6,812 nucleotides of DNA, from NCBI GenBank assembly GCA_018400625.1, contig JAGYMJ010000568.1:1-6812 (forward strand). Reading direction: 5' to 3'. How positions within the stretch are numbered: position 1 is the first letter of the stretch; the number at the start of each line of letters is the position of its first letter. Both the position numbers and the translations under genes were made by a program. This DNA comes from Planctomycetota bacterium (GTDB lineage Bacteria; Planctomycetota; Brocadiia; SM23-32). Positions 1-5,927 of this stretch are shown here, piece after piece. The notes under the pieces were generated by a model. It made no database searches. It saw only the letters and a list, made by a program, of their open reading frames with translations, and was not told the origin of the DNA.

Positions 1-4
1 TGGT

Positions 5-30
5 AGCGGGAGCCCACCGCTTTTCTTCTT
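5..30 (+). terminator. Possible small hairpin with T-rich tail
   Basis: AGCGG (5-9) pairs with CCGCT (17-21) around a seven-base loop and is followed by T-rich sequence through position 30. The form is that of a weak intrinsic terminator for a plus-strand gene lying left of the window. The stem is only five base pairs and no upstream gene is visible, so this is a guess from shape alone. Confidence 0.25.
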
Positions 31-66
31 ACAGGCTGTTTTCCCCCCCCCAAAAACGCCTGTAAG
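28..66. repeat. Inverted repeat with nine-C loop
   Basis: CTTACAGGC (28-36) is perfectly complementary to GCCTGTAAG (58-66). Inside it, after one unpaired T at 37, GTTTT (38-42) pairs with AAAAC (53-57). The result is a 14-bp stem with one bulge, closed by a ten-base loop of nine consecutive C (43-51) plus one A. Neither strand has a T-tract directly after the stem, so it is not a classical intrinsic terminator. Read on the minus strand the loop is a run of nine G. It could be a dispersed intergenic palindrome or a structured transcript end; the sequence alone does not decide. Confidence 0.7.
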
Positions 67-92
67 CCCCTTACTAGAGGCTGAAATGGCCA

Positions 93-190
93 TAAGGACA
101 TTAACTGCAAGGACTTGCTATGGTGACACCACAAGATTAAGGACATTAACTGCAAGGACTTGCTATGGTGACACCACAAGATCACAAGAT
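93..190. repeat. 45-bp direct tandem repeat, two exact copies plus 8-bp echo
   Basis: Bases 93-137 and 138-182 are identical 45-mers. The last eight bases of the unit, CACAAGAT (175-182), are repeated once more at 183-190. Each unit contains two adjacent palindromes: GCAAG-GA-CTTGC (107-118 and 152-163) and TGGTG-A-CACCA (121-131 and 166-176). It also has an internal direct repeat of AAGGAC (94-99 and 109-114, likewise in copy two). The unit length is a multiple of three, so frames stay open across it, but I see no gene using it. A recent slippage or unequal-exchange duplication of a binding-site-like element is the simplest reading. Confidence 0.9.
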
Positions 191-331
191 CAATCGTTGT
201 GTCGATGTGTGAAATCTAAGCGCCTAAATGAAATAAAATGTATATCCTGGGACGAAAATGAAGCTCAAATGTTCACTGTAAAAAAAACCAAAAGAGCACA
301 AACAGGGGGGCATTGCAATTTCACTTTAGCC

Positions 332-1378
332 TTATTCGATATGGGTTTCTATTTTATTTGCGGTCGGCCGTTTTATCACCCCGCGTTCCGTTATGATCGC
401 ATCGATGTTTGCGGCCGGTGTAACATCAAATGCGGGGTTATAAACTTCGATGCCCGCCGGCGCAATACGTCTCTCGCCCCATTGGGTTATCTCTTCCGGA
501 TCGCGCTGTTCTATCGGGATATCATCTCCATGGAGCAATTTCATGTCTATCGTTGATATGGGGGCCGCCACATAGAAAGGCACACCGTGCTCTTTCGCGA
601 TAATGCTCAGCGCATAGGTACCTATCTTATTGGCGGTATCACCGTTGGCGGCTATCCGATCGGCACCGACGATTACGGCATCGACTTTGCCCTCTCTCAT
701 CACCTGCGCGGCCATGCTGTCGCAAATCAGGGTCACGGGGATATCGGCCTCTTTCAACTCCCAGGTTGTGAGTCGGGCGCCCTGGAGCAGCGGCCTTGTC
801 TCATCGGCAAAAACCGACACATTCATCCCCGCCTGATGGGCTGCATAGATGACGGCAAGGGCCGTGCCATAATCCGCCGTAGCCAGAGCGCCGGCATTGC
901 AGTGTGTCAGCACGCCATCCCCGTCATTGAGCAGTTCGGCCCCATTCCTGCCTATCGCCCTGCAAATACGACGGTCCTCCTCCTGGATCTGCAACGCTTC
1001 CTGCAGCAGCTTACGCTTCAGCTCGACAGGCGGTAGTGTGCGGTTTTCAAACGCCACAGCTTCCAGACGTTCAAGGGCCCAGAAGAGGTTAACGGCAGTG
1101 GGGCGGCTGGTTTCAAGATATTCTTTCTGCTTCTTAAGGTCTTTTATGAGATTCCCCGTATCCGACGCTTGGCTCTCTTTCAGCCCGAGAACCAGACCCA
1201 TTGCCGCAGCCACGCCAAGCGCGGGCGCTCCGCGGATGCTCAGTACCCGAATAGCGCTCCACATTTGCCTCACATCGGAACATTTAATATATTCTTTCCG
1301 TATCGGCAGAAGCGTTTGATCGATAAGCTCAGCATATCCATTCTCATCTCCTACCCAGCGTATGGTTTCTATAGGCAT
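332..1378 (-). CDS. mtnA: S-methyl-5-thioribose-1-phosphate isomerase (MtnA)
   Basis: This cytoplasmic enzyme of the methionine salvage pathway converts the aldose 5-methylthioribose 1-phosphate to the ketose 5-methylthioribulose 1-phosphate. At 348 residues it has the usual length for the bacterial family, which is related to the eIF2B alpha, beta and delta subunits. RGAPA (residues 49-53) is the N-terminal substrate-binding signature. HCNAG (159-163) supplies the catalytic Cys160, ETRP sits at 193-196, and GADRIAANGD (238-247) supplies the catalytic Asp240. These are the same residue numbers known for the Bacillus subtilis enzyme, which supports the start codon. NKIGTYA follows at 250-256. 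Only 21 AT-rich bases separate it from the upstream methyltransferase stop, and no Shine-Dalgarno sequence is evident before the ATG. Its original promoter may have been displaced by the R-M insertion. The gene is intact and its composition is close to the apgM/galK block. Confidence 0.96.
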   Translation of the reverse strand: MPIETIRWVGDENGYAELIDQTLLPIRKEYIKCSDVRQMWSAIRVLSIRGAPALGVAAAMGLVLGLKESQASDTGNLIKDLKKQKEYLETSRPTAVNLFWALERLEAVAFENRTLPPVELKRKLLQEALQIQEEDRRICRAIGRNGAELLNDGDGVLTHCNAGALATADYGTALAVIYAAHQAGMNVSVFADETRPLLQGARLTTWELKEADIPVTLICDSMAAQVMREGKVDAVIVGADRIAANGDTANKIGTYALSIIAKEHGVPFYVAAPISTIDMKLLHGDDIPIEQRDPEEITQWGERRIAPAGIEVYNPAFDVTPAANIDAIITERGVIKRPTANKIETHIE

Positions 1379-1384
1379 TTTCTT

Positions 1385-1402
1385 GATTTTAAAAATTGTT
1401 CA
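1385..1402. repeat. Left copy of imperfect direct repeat flanking the R-M genes
   Basis: GATTTTAAAAATTGTTCA here matches GATTAAAAAACTGTTCA at 3172-3188 in 15 of 18 aligned columns (one gap, two mismatches). The two copies have the same orientation and sit at the outer limits of the AT-rich R-M segment. The last three bases of this copy are the complement of the methyltransferase TGA stop codon. It may be a target-site or recombination scar. The AT-rich composition raises the chance of coincidence. Confidence 0.5.
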
Positions 1403-2338
1403 AAAGTAATATTCTTCTTCCTCTTCAAAGAGCTTCTGTTGGTTATAACTTTTTTCATTCTCATTGTATAACGAGGTTACTTTTTCTTTAAATTCTTCTA
1501 TTTCGTTTTCATGATTAGACAAAAACCACTTCTTGTGATTATGTAGATAATTATCCCTTATGATTTTATCTCGAAGATCTTTAGGAATACGTTTCATTCT
1601 GGGGTCAACACTATCAAATCCAGTAAAAGGTTGTTGAAGTCTACGTTTTGCTACTTCAACATAAGACGGATTTACTTCAATTCCTGTGCCATATCGGTCA
1701 AGTTGCTGGCATACTCTCAAAGTTGTCCCTGATCCCAAGAAAGGGTCTAATATTTTATCGCCACTACCACTTGAAGCAAGTATCATCCGTTCCATTAAGC
1801 CTTCAGGTTTTTGAGTTGGGTGAGCTTGGCGATTTCCGTTACAATAATGGACATGAGAAAACTGCCAAACGTCACCTGGATTAGCCCCTCTCATATTATT
1901 ACGGTTACGATAATATTTTTGAGGTACACGCACATCATCTAAATTAAATGTGAAATCTGTAGATTTTGTAAACATTAGGATGTCATCGTGGCGTGGTGAA
2001 AAACCTTTCGTTCGCCCAATTCCTTGTGTGTAGTGCCATACAATCCAACTGTTAAAATGCATATCTAAATTTTCACTAAGGATTTTATAGACATATGAAA
2101 TGAAACGAAATCCCATAAAAACGTAGATCGTACCAGAAGATTTTAACACCCTATATGCTTGTGAAAGCCATTTTTGAGAAAATTCCAGATATTCATTGAA
2201 ATTAAGTGAATCGTTATTATTGCCATAGGCTTTCCCGAGATTATATGGAGGGTCTGCAATAATTAAATTGTAAGAATCGGATTCCATTTCACTCATCTGT
2301 TCTATGGCATCGCCCAATATAATGTTTTGTTTACTCAT
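1400..2338 (-). CDS. Type II DNA methyltransferase, beta class (HpaI-methylase-like)
   Basis: This is an S-adenosylmethionine-dependent amino-methyltransferase that would protect host DNA from the endonuclease encoded just upstream. In the 312-residue protein the catalytic motif IV, DPPY, is at residues 29-32. HPTQKPEGL follows at 173-181, and the SAM-binding motif I, DPFLGSGTT, is at 198-206, followed by GIEVNPSYVEVA (219-230). Catalytic motif first, SAM motif later, with the target-recognition region between them, is the beta-class order. That class includes N6-adenine and N4-cytosine enzymes; DPPY with an HpaI-like partner favours N6-adenine in GTTAAC. The C-terminal 70 residues are charged, possibly helical, and end in an acidic run EEEEE. 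The ATG lies inside the last codons of the endonuclease gene (8-bp overlap), so translation is probably coupled. Base composition is AT-rich, unlike mtnA or galK. Confidence 0.93.
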   Translation of the reverse strand: MSKQNIILGDAIEQMSEMESDSYNLIIADPPYNLGKAYGNNNDSLNFNEYLEFSQKWLSQAYRVLKSSGTIYVFMGFRFISYVYKILSENLDMHFNSWIVWHYTQGIGRTKGFSPRHDDILMFTKSTDFTFNLDDVRVPQKYYRNRNNMRGANPGDVWQFSHVHYCNGNRQAHPTQKPEGLMERMILASSGSGDKILDPFLGSGTTLRVCQQLDRYGTGIEVNPSYVEVAKRRLQQPFTGFDSVDPRMKRIPKDLRDKIIRDNYLHNHKKWFLSNHENEIEEFKEKVTSLYNENEKSYNQQKLFEEEEEYYF

Positions 2339-3110
2339 CAGGTTTTATCCATCCTTGTGCTAAGGCCAGTTCTTTCCAACTTTCAGGAGAATTTCGGCCG
2401 GAATTTAAATACTTTTTGTCAAGTAATTGACAGAATTCCCATGTTGTTCTTTCTTGTATTTCAACATAATGGATATCACGAATTTGGATTTGGCCCGAGC
2501 CAAGAGCAGGATTATAATTGAAATCTGAAGAAGATAAATATTTTAGGTCATAAGCATTATAACCTACTACTTCCATAATTCCATCCATTAATCCCGTTTT
2601 TTCATTGCGAGTAGAATAAACTTTATGTTTTAAAGAAAGTATTATAAACAAATAATCTGGTTCGTCTATGTAAGCACTTCTTATACGGGAATATGAAGTA
2701 ATATTAGGTGATTTCCCGCTGGTGGCGATATCTTCCGAAGTTGCTTTCACATCTACTTCGGCAGTTATGCCGCTTTCTAATTTTCGTTCTTTTTTGAATT
2801 GCAAGATAACATCCGCCATATGTAGGCGCTGCACAGCTTCTACATTTATCAATTTATATTTGTTGTTGTTGTCTTCTTTTATTTCATAAAAGGTTTGGGC
2901 AGCCCATGCTTCAACAAAAGGCCCCGCAATTTTGTTGATATTCTCCATCGGTAAACCGAGTTTAAGATTAGTATTAATAACAATCTTGTTGGCATCGTTT
3001 CCTATCGCATCTTTAATTATTTCTTCTATAGAATTCACCACAAAACGGGAACATTTGTTATAATCTGACGACTCGTGTGGTATCTTAAATTTTTGAGTTT
3101 TGTAATCCAT
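2331..3110 (-). CDS. Type II restriction endonuclease, HpaI-like
   Basis: The predicted protein (259 residues) should cut unmethylated DNA at the site protected by the downstream methyltransferase. From memory of the family it matches HpaI (about 254 residues, GTTAAC, blunt cutter) along its whole length. Shared stretches include INTNLKLGLPMENINKIAGP (45-64), GKSPNITSYSRIRSAY (132-147) and NPALGSGQIQIRDIHYV (200-216). A PD-(D/E)XK-type active site is visible as MAD (Asp100), then VDVKAT (119-124) with Asp120 and Lys122 forming D-X-K. The N-terminal alignment with HpaI supports this ATG. AAAGG (3125-3121) lies ten bases before the start, somewhat far for a ribosome binding site. It is the first gene of the R-M pair, with no controller (C) gene in front. 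The identification as an R-M endonuclease is firm; target identity rests on recalled similarity and needs an alignment or a methylome. Confidence 0.88.
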   Translation of the reverse strand: MDYKTQKFKIPHESSDYNKCSRFVVNSIEEIIKDAIGNDANKIVINTNLKLGLPMENINKIAGPFVEAWAAQTFYEIKEDNNNKYKLINVEAVQRLHMADVILQFKKERKLESGITAEVDVKATSEDIATSGKSPNITSYSRIRSAYIDEPDYLFIILSLKHKVYSTRNEKTGLMDGIMEVVGYNAYDLKYLSSSDFNYNPALGSGQIQIRDIHYVEIQERTTWEFCQLLDKKYLNSGRNSPESWKELALAQGWIKPDE

Positions 3111-3120
3111 TAAATAATAA

Positions 3121-3125
3121 CCTTT
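3121..3125 (-). promoter_or_regulatory. Candidate ribosome binding site of the endonuclease
   Basis: AAAGG on the minus strand sits ten bases before the endonuclease ATG. The spacing is longer than optimal, so initiation may be weak. Low expression of a promoter-proximal nuclease would be useful to the cell. Confidence 0.4.
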
Positions 3126-3151
3126 AAAATGTTTTACCCAATAAAAGAGAT

Positions 3152-3157
3152 AGTATA
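3152..3157 (-). promoter_or_regulatory. Candidate -10 box of the R-M operon
   Basis: TATACT on the minus strand differs from the sigma70 consensus TATAAT at one base and lies 41 bases before the endonuclease start. At 17-bp spacing the -35 position reads TTTTTA, a poor match (three of six). A start site near 3145 would give a leader of about 35 bases. The element lies inside the AT-rich inserted segment, as expected if the cassette brought its own promoter. Confidence 0.45.
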
Positions 3158-3166
3158 CACATGTGC

Positions 3167-3298
3167 TTAATGATTAAAAAACTGTTCACATATCAGACTT
3201 CCTTGCTCTACAATTATCAGGCTACCCTCGAAGCTTCCGGATCCTTCAAAAAGTATTGTGAGCTCTTCAATGCCCTTGCTTGTTCGAGCACCGTCGAT
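3167..3298 (-). other. Open reading stretch directly after the apgM stop, possible gene remnant
   Basis: After the TGA of apgM (3301-3299) the same frame stays open for 43 codons to a TAA at 3169-3167, and a second frame is open for about 27 codons over the same DNA. An ATG overlaps the apgM stop (ATGA), as at a coupled downstream gene, but its frame ends after 11 codons. ApgM itself ends normally (LLDKYGA), so this is not a truncated apgM tail. The stretch may be what is left of a gene interrupted when the R-M cassette arrived, or simply a noncoding spacer that happens to lack stops. I recognise no domain in it. Confidence 0.2.
3172..3188. repeat. Right copy of imperfect direct repeat flanking the R-M genes
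   Basis: GATTAAAAAACTGTTCA pairs with the copy at 1385-1402 in direct orientation. It lies where the DNA changes from the AT-rich R-M leader to the more balanced sequence behind apgM. It is the probable right junction of the inserted cassette. Confidence 0.5.
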
Positions 3299-4531
3299 TC
3301 ATGCCCCATATTTGTCAAGCAGTGAAGCATTGGCGAGCAAAAGTGAGATCATATGCATCGAATGAAATATTCCAAGCGTTCCCTTAGTGGTGCACTCATT
3401 CTCAGTAAACCTTTCGGCCCCGGCTATATCGCATTTGTTTGAGTGCAGCAGCAAAGGGACCGGATGCCAGCTGTGAAGTTTCATCGGGCAGGGGGTCGAA
3501 TGGTCGCCTGTAATCGCCAGTGAATCAGGATTCTGTTCCAGGATCATAGGAATTCCCGAGTCAACCTCTTCGATGACTTCAACCTTATGATCAAAATTGC
3601 CGTCTTCACCGGCTTCATCGGTACCTTTGACATGGATGAAGTGATAATCGAAATCACTCCGCGTTTCCTTGTAGCTCCGGAATTCATCTTCAACGCTCGT
3701 GCCCGTGTCGATGATATTCATACCCACCAGTTTTGAAAGCCCCCTGTACATGGGATAGGTTGCTATAGCACCTGCTTTCAGCTTAAAGCGATCCTCCATG
3801 GAAGCTATATCAGGCCGTTCGGCGACACCACGGACAAGAATGGCGTTCATGGGCTCGCATCCTTCAAGGACGTCAAGTGCGAGTTTTTGGAACTTGTTGA
3901 TGATTCTTGCAGCTTTTTCGGCCTCGGGGCGCGATGGTTCCGGCGTATGCAGCGGTTCACCATTCTCATGCGGGTCGGTATCACAAACGCCTTCTTTAAG
4001 ACCTGGCCCCCGAAAAATAACGGCGAAACGATGCCCCATTCCGGGTTGAATAATAACTTCCACGTCTTCGATCTTGCTGATTTCGACCTGAAGCCGGGAA
4101 CAAAGTTTCACATTTTCCTCGGTTGCCGGCCGGCCCGCACGCCTGTCGGTTATCACACCATCTTCCATGGTGCAGAAGTTACATCTTGCCGCGAGGTCAT
4201 CAAATTCCAGGTCCATGTCCAACCCCAGCGCTTCCAGAACACCTCGTCCGATATCCACTTCACGCGGGTCATAACCGAAAAGCCCGAGATGGGCCGGTCC
4301 GCTGCCGGGGGTTATGCCGTAATCAACGGGCAGTATTCGCCCTAAAGCGCTTTTTTGAGCCAAAGAATCAAGATTCGGCGTATGAGCTTTTTCCAACGGC
4401 GTCTGCATTCCGAAATCGGGATGTCTGACATCACCTACACCGTCAAGCACAAGCAAAACAACCGAGACATCATCTTCAGGCCATGCATTTCTTTCTTTAA
4501 CTAAACTCTCGACCAGGTTTAGATTTGCCAT
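3299..4531 (-). CDS. apgM: Cofactor-independent phosphoglycerate mutase, archaeal type (ApgM)
   Basis: This enzyme interconverts 3-phosphoglycerate and 2-phosphoglycerate in glycolysis and gluconeogenesis without 2,3-bisphosphoglycerate, using two metal ions. It belongs to the alkaline phosphatase superfamily. The 410-residue length fits the archaeal-type family, which is shorter than bacterial GpmI (about 510). VVLLVLDGVGD (24-34) carries metal ligand Asp30. TPGSGPAHLGLFGYDP (74-89) carries the likely phosphorylated Ser77 and the family signature. VKGTDEAGEDGNFDHK (301-316) and TGDHSTPCPMKLHSWHPVP (341-359) give the C-terminal metal-binding Asp and His residues. The ending LLDKYGA is typical of the family. 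A good ribosome binding site precedes the ATG. It starts 31 bp after galK and is probably co-transcribed with it. A chance duplicate role with a separate GpmI cannot be judged here. Confidence 0.96.
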   Translation of the reverse strand: MANLNLVESLVKERNAWPEDDVSVVLLVLDGVGDVRHPDFGMQTPLEKAHTPNLDSLAQKSALGRILPVDYGITPGSGPAHLGLFGYDPREVDIGRGVLEALGLDMDLEFDDLAARCNFCTMEDGVITDRRAGRPATEENVKLCSRLQVEISKIEDVEVIIQPGMGHRFAVIFRGPGLKEGVCDTDPHENGEPLHTPEPSRPEAEKAARIINKFQKLALDVLEGCEPMNAILVRGVAERPDIASMEDRFKLKAGAIATYPMYRGLSKLVGMNIIDTGTSVEDEFRSYKETRSDFDYHFIHVKGTDEAGEDGNFDHKVEVIEEVDSGIPMILEQNPDSLAITGDHSTPCPMKLHSWHPVPLLLHSNKCDIAGAERFTENECTTKGTLGIFHSMHMISLLLANASLLDKYGA

Positions 4532-4537
4532 TTCAAT

Positions 4538-4542
4538 TCCTC
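4538..4542 (-). promoter_or_regulatory. Ribosome binding site of apgM
   Basis: GAGGA on the minus strand ends six bases before the apgM ATG, at near-ideal spacing. It supports this start codon and separate ribosome entry within the galK-apgM operon. Confidence 0.8.
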
Positions 4543-4562
4543 AATAAACTATTTAATTTGTT

Positions 4563-5726
4563 TTAAAATTCAAAAACTTCAGCGCCTTTTTCTGCCTTAA
4601 ACTTGAATATATCCGGCTTAATGCCCGTATCTCTTTCATAACGCGCATAAAGTTTTTCAATGACTTCATCACATTTTTGGCTATCGACAAGGTTAACCGT
4701 ACAACCCCCGAAACCGGCGCCGGTCATCCTTGCACCATAGACGCCTTCGCACGCCAGTGCCAAATCGACCATTGCATCGAGTTCCGGACAGGACACCTCA
4801 TAATAATCGCGCAATGATTTATGCGAATCTATCATTAAAAGGCCAAAACGCCTGTATTTTCGGCCCTTGAGCGCCTTCACGGCCTGCTTAACTCTTCGAT
4901 TTTCCTGTACGACGTGTATTGTCCGCCAATATTCCAACGGAGTAAGTATATCATCCAACTCGGGGAGCATCTGAGCATCAACATCCCTCAATTCGCCAAC
5001 GCCGCCAAATTTGTCGTTGATTTTTTTTGCTGCACTTTCGCATGTCGAACGCCTTTTATTGTAGGCCGAGGCGCCAAGTTCGTGCTCGACCATTGTATTC
5101 GCAACGACTATCGTCAAGTCGTCATTATCGAGCGGCAGAAGTTCATATTCCAGGGAGCGGCAATCGATAAGCACCGCGTTGTTTTTTTGGGCGTTCACAC
5201 TGACAAACTGATCCATTATTCCACAATTGACGCCAACAAAATCATTTTCGGCTTGCCGGCAGACCTGAGCAAGTTTTTTGCCGTCAATGTTTTTAACGGC
5301 TTCTTCAGGGCATAATGCCAATGCGGCGGAGACTTCTAAAGCGGCCGAAGAACTCAAACCGGCCCCTATCGGCACATTACCCTGAAGAACGCCTTCAAGC
5401 GGACGCACCGGCATCCCGTTTTTCTGCAAAGACCACGCCACCCCTCTAACATAATTGGCCCATTTATTCTCTTTAACCGGGCGCACATTATCGATAGCAA
5501 ACTCGTCCATAACGGAATAATCTTCACTCCAGAGGCGAATCTTACCGTTATTGACCGGCCGGAACATGAGACACACTTCTCTGTCTACGGCCATCGGCAG
5601 AACAAATCCACCGTTGTAGTCGGTATGTTCACCAATAAGATTTACACGGCCCGGCGCACGTGCGCACTTTACCCCGGCCCCTTTTTCACCGAAAATCTCT
5701 TGAAGTTTCAATTTTAGATTTTGCAT
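4563..5726 (-). CDS. galK: Galactokinase
   Basis: The enzyme phosphorylates alpha-D-galactose with ATP to galactose 1-phosphate, the entry step of the Leloir pathway, in the cytoplasm. It is a GHMP-family kinase of 387 residues, the normal bacterial length. The N-terminal galactokinase signature GRVNLIGEHTDYNGG is at residues 26-40 and includes the conserved Arg27. The ATP-binding loop PIGAGLSSSAAL is at 119-130. MDQF (171-174) supplies the catalytic Asp172, and the third GHMP motif GARMTGAGFGGC is at 331-342. The next ATG lies beyond the first motif, so this start is the only sensible one. Only weak Shine-Dalgarno-like sequence (GGAT, six bases upstream) precedes it. A 6-bp inverted repeat with a 6-base spacer at 5769-5786 lies 42-60 bases before the start and could be an operator. 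No galT, galE or transporter is in the window. apgM follows after 31 bp. Confidence 0.97.
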   Translation of the reverse strand: MQNLKLKLQEIFGEKGAGVKCARAPGRVNLIGEHTDYNGGFVLPMAVDREVCLMFRPVNNGKIRLWSEDYSVMDEFAIDNVRPVKENKWANYVRGVAWSLQKNGMPVRPLEGVLQGNVPIGAGLSSSAALEVSAALALCPEEAVKNIDGKKLAQVCRQAENDFVGVNCGIMDQFVSVNAQKNNAVLIDCRSLEYELLPLDNDDLTIVVANTMVEHELGASAYNKRRSTCESAAKKINDKFGGVGELRDVDAQMLPELDDILTPLEYWRTIHVVQENRRVKQAVKALKGRKYRRFGLLMIDSHKSLRDYYEVSCPELDAMVDLALACEGVYGARMTGAGFGGCTVNLVDSQKCDEVIEKLYARYERDTGIKPDIFKFKAEKGAEVFEF

Positions 5727-5768
5727 TTCCTGATCCAGTCACATTCTGTTGAACATTGTTTTTTCGTA

Positions 5769-5786
5769 AGTATTCAGGTAAATACT
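5769..5786. promoter_or_regulatory. Inverted repeat upstream of galK, possible operator
   Basis: AGTATT-CAGGTA-AATACT is a perfect 6-bp inverted repeat with a six-base spacer, 42-60 bases before the galK start. Position and symmetry suit a dimeric regulator binding site. No matching regulator gene is in the window. Confidence 0.4.
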
Positions 5787-5807
5787 CAGTGAACCACGTC
5801 TCACTTG

Positions 5808-5837
5808 ATCACCACCGTGCCCAGTGCCGGTGGGGAT
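5808..5837. repeat. Inverted repeat, 10-bp stem with one mismatch
   Basis: ATCACCACCG (5808-5817) and CGGTGGGGAT (5828-5837) form a GC-rich stem with nine of ten pairs around a ten-base loop. No T-tract follows on either strand, so a factor-independent terminator is unlikely. It could help end or stabilise the CBM9 transcript, or be a REP-like palindrome. Confidence 0.5.
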
Positions 5838-5909
5838 GCTGATTAAGCACTACGTGGCGCCAACGCCCTAAACTCCGCCGTTCATCCGCACGGCCCGCTC
5901 CTCCGGCAT

Positions 5910-5927
5910 GAACCGTCGGTCCGGTTC
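5910..5927. repeat. Inverted repeat, perfect 6-bp arms
   Basis: GAACCG (5910-5915) and CGGTTC (5922-5927) flank six bases. It is a short GC-rich palindrome about 100 bases past the CBM9 stop codon. Its function cannot be told from the sequence. Confidence 0.35.

Larger units (their letters stand above)
1..331. other. Gene-free region downstream of mtnA
   Basis: No convincing coding sequence lies in this 331-base stretch, which follows the mtnA stop on the minus strand. From left to right it holds a small GC-rich hairpin, a larger hairpin with a C-only core loop, a two-copy 45-bp tandem repeat, and then about 140 bases of AT-rich DNA with a run of eight A at 280-287. Read on the minus strand that run is a T-tract, but I find no GC-rich stem just before it, so I do not call an mtnA terminator. 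A plus-strand frame is open from 86 to 556. It gets its length from the in-phase 45-bp repeat (15 codons) and from reading antisense through the 3' end of mtnA, so I treat it as spurious. Confidence 0.7.

Noticed and set aside
280..287. T-tract on the minus strand after mtnA as an intrinsic terminator
   Set aside because: No GC-rich stem could be found immediately before it on the minus strand.
86..556. Plus-strand open frame of 156 codons
   Set aside because: It consists of the translated 45-bp tandem repeat, then AT-rich spacer, then antisense of the mtnA 3' end. It has no domain and no ribosome binding site.
2418..2423. Perfect TTGACA on the minus strand inside the endonuclease gene as a methylase promoter
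   Set aside because: No acceptable -10 box occurs at 16-18 bp spacing; that position is GC-rich (GGCCG).
3225..3275. Cluster of common restriction sites (AAGCTT, TCCGGA, GGATCC, GAGCTC) resembling a cloning polylinker
   Set aside because: The sites are spread and interspersed with ordinary sequence, match no polylinker I know, and lie in a stretch that reads as natural open frame. Vector contamination is not supported.
5745..5764. Inverted copy of the R-M flanking repeat (minus-strand AAAAAACAATGTTCA) before galK
   Set aside because: It needs a two-base insertion, shares mostly an A-run plus TGTTCA, and TGTTCA occurs about as often as chance predicts in this window.
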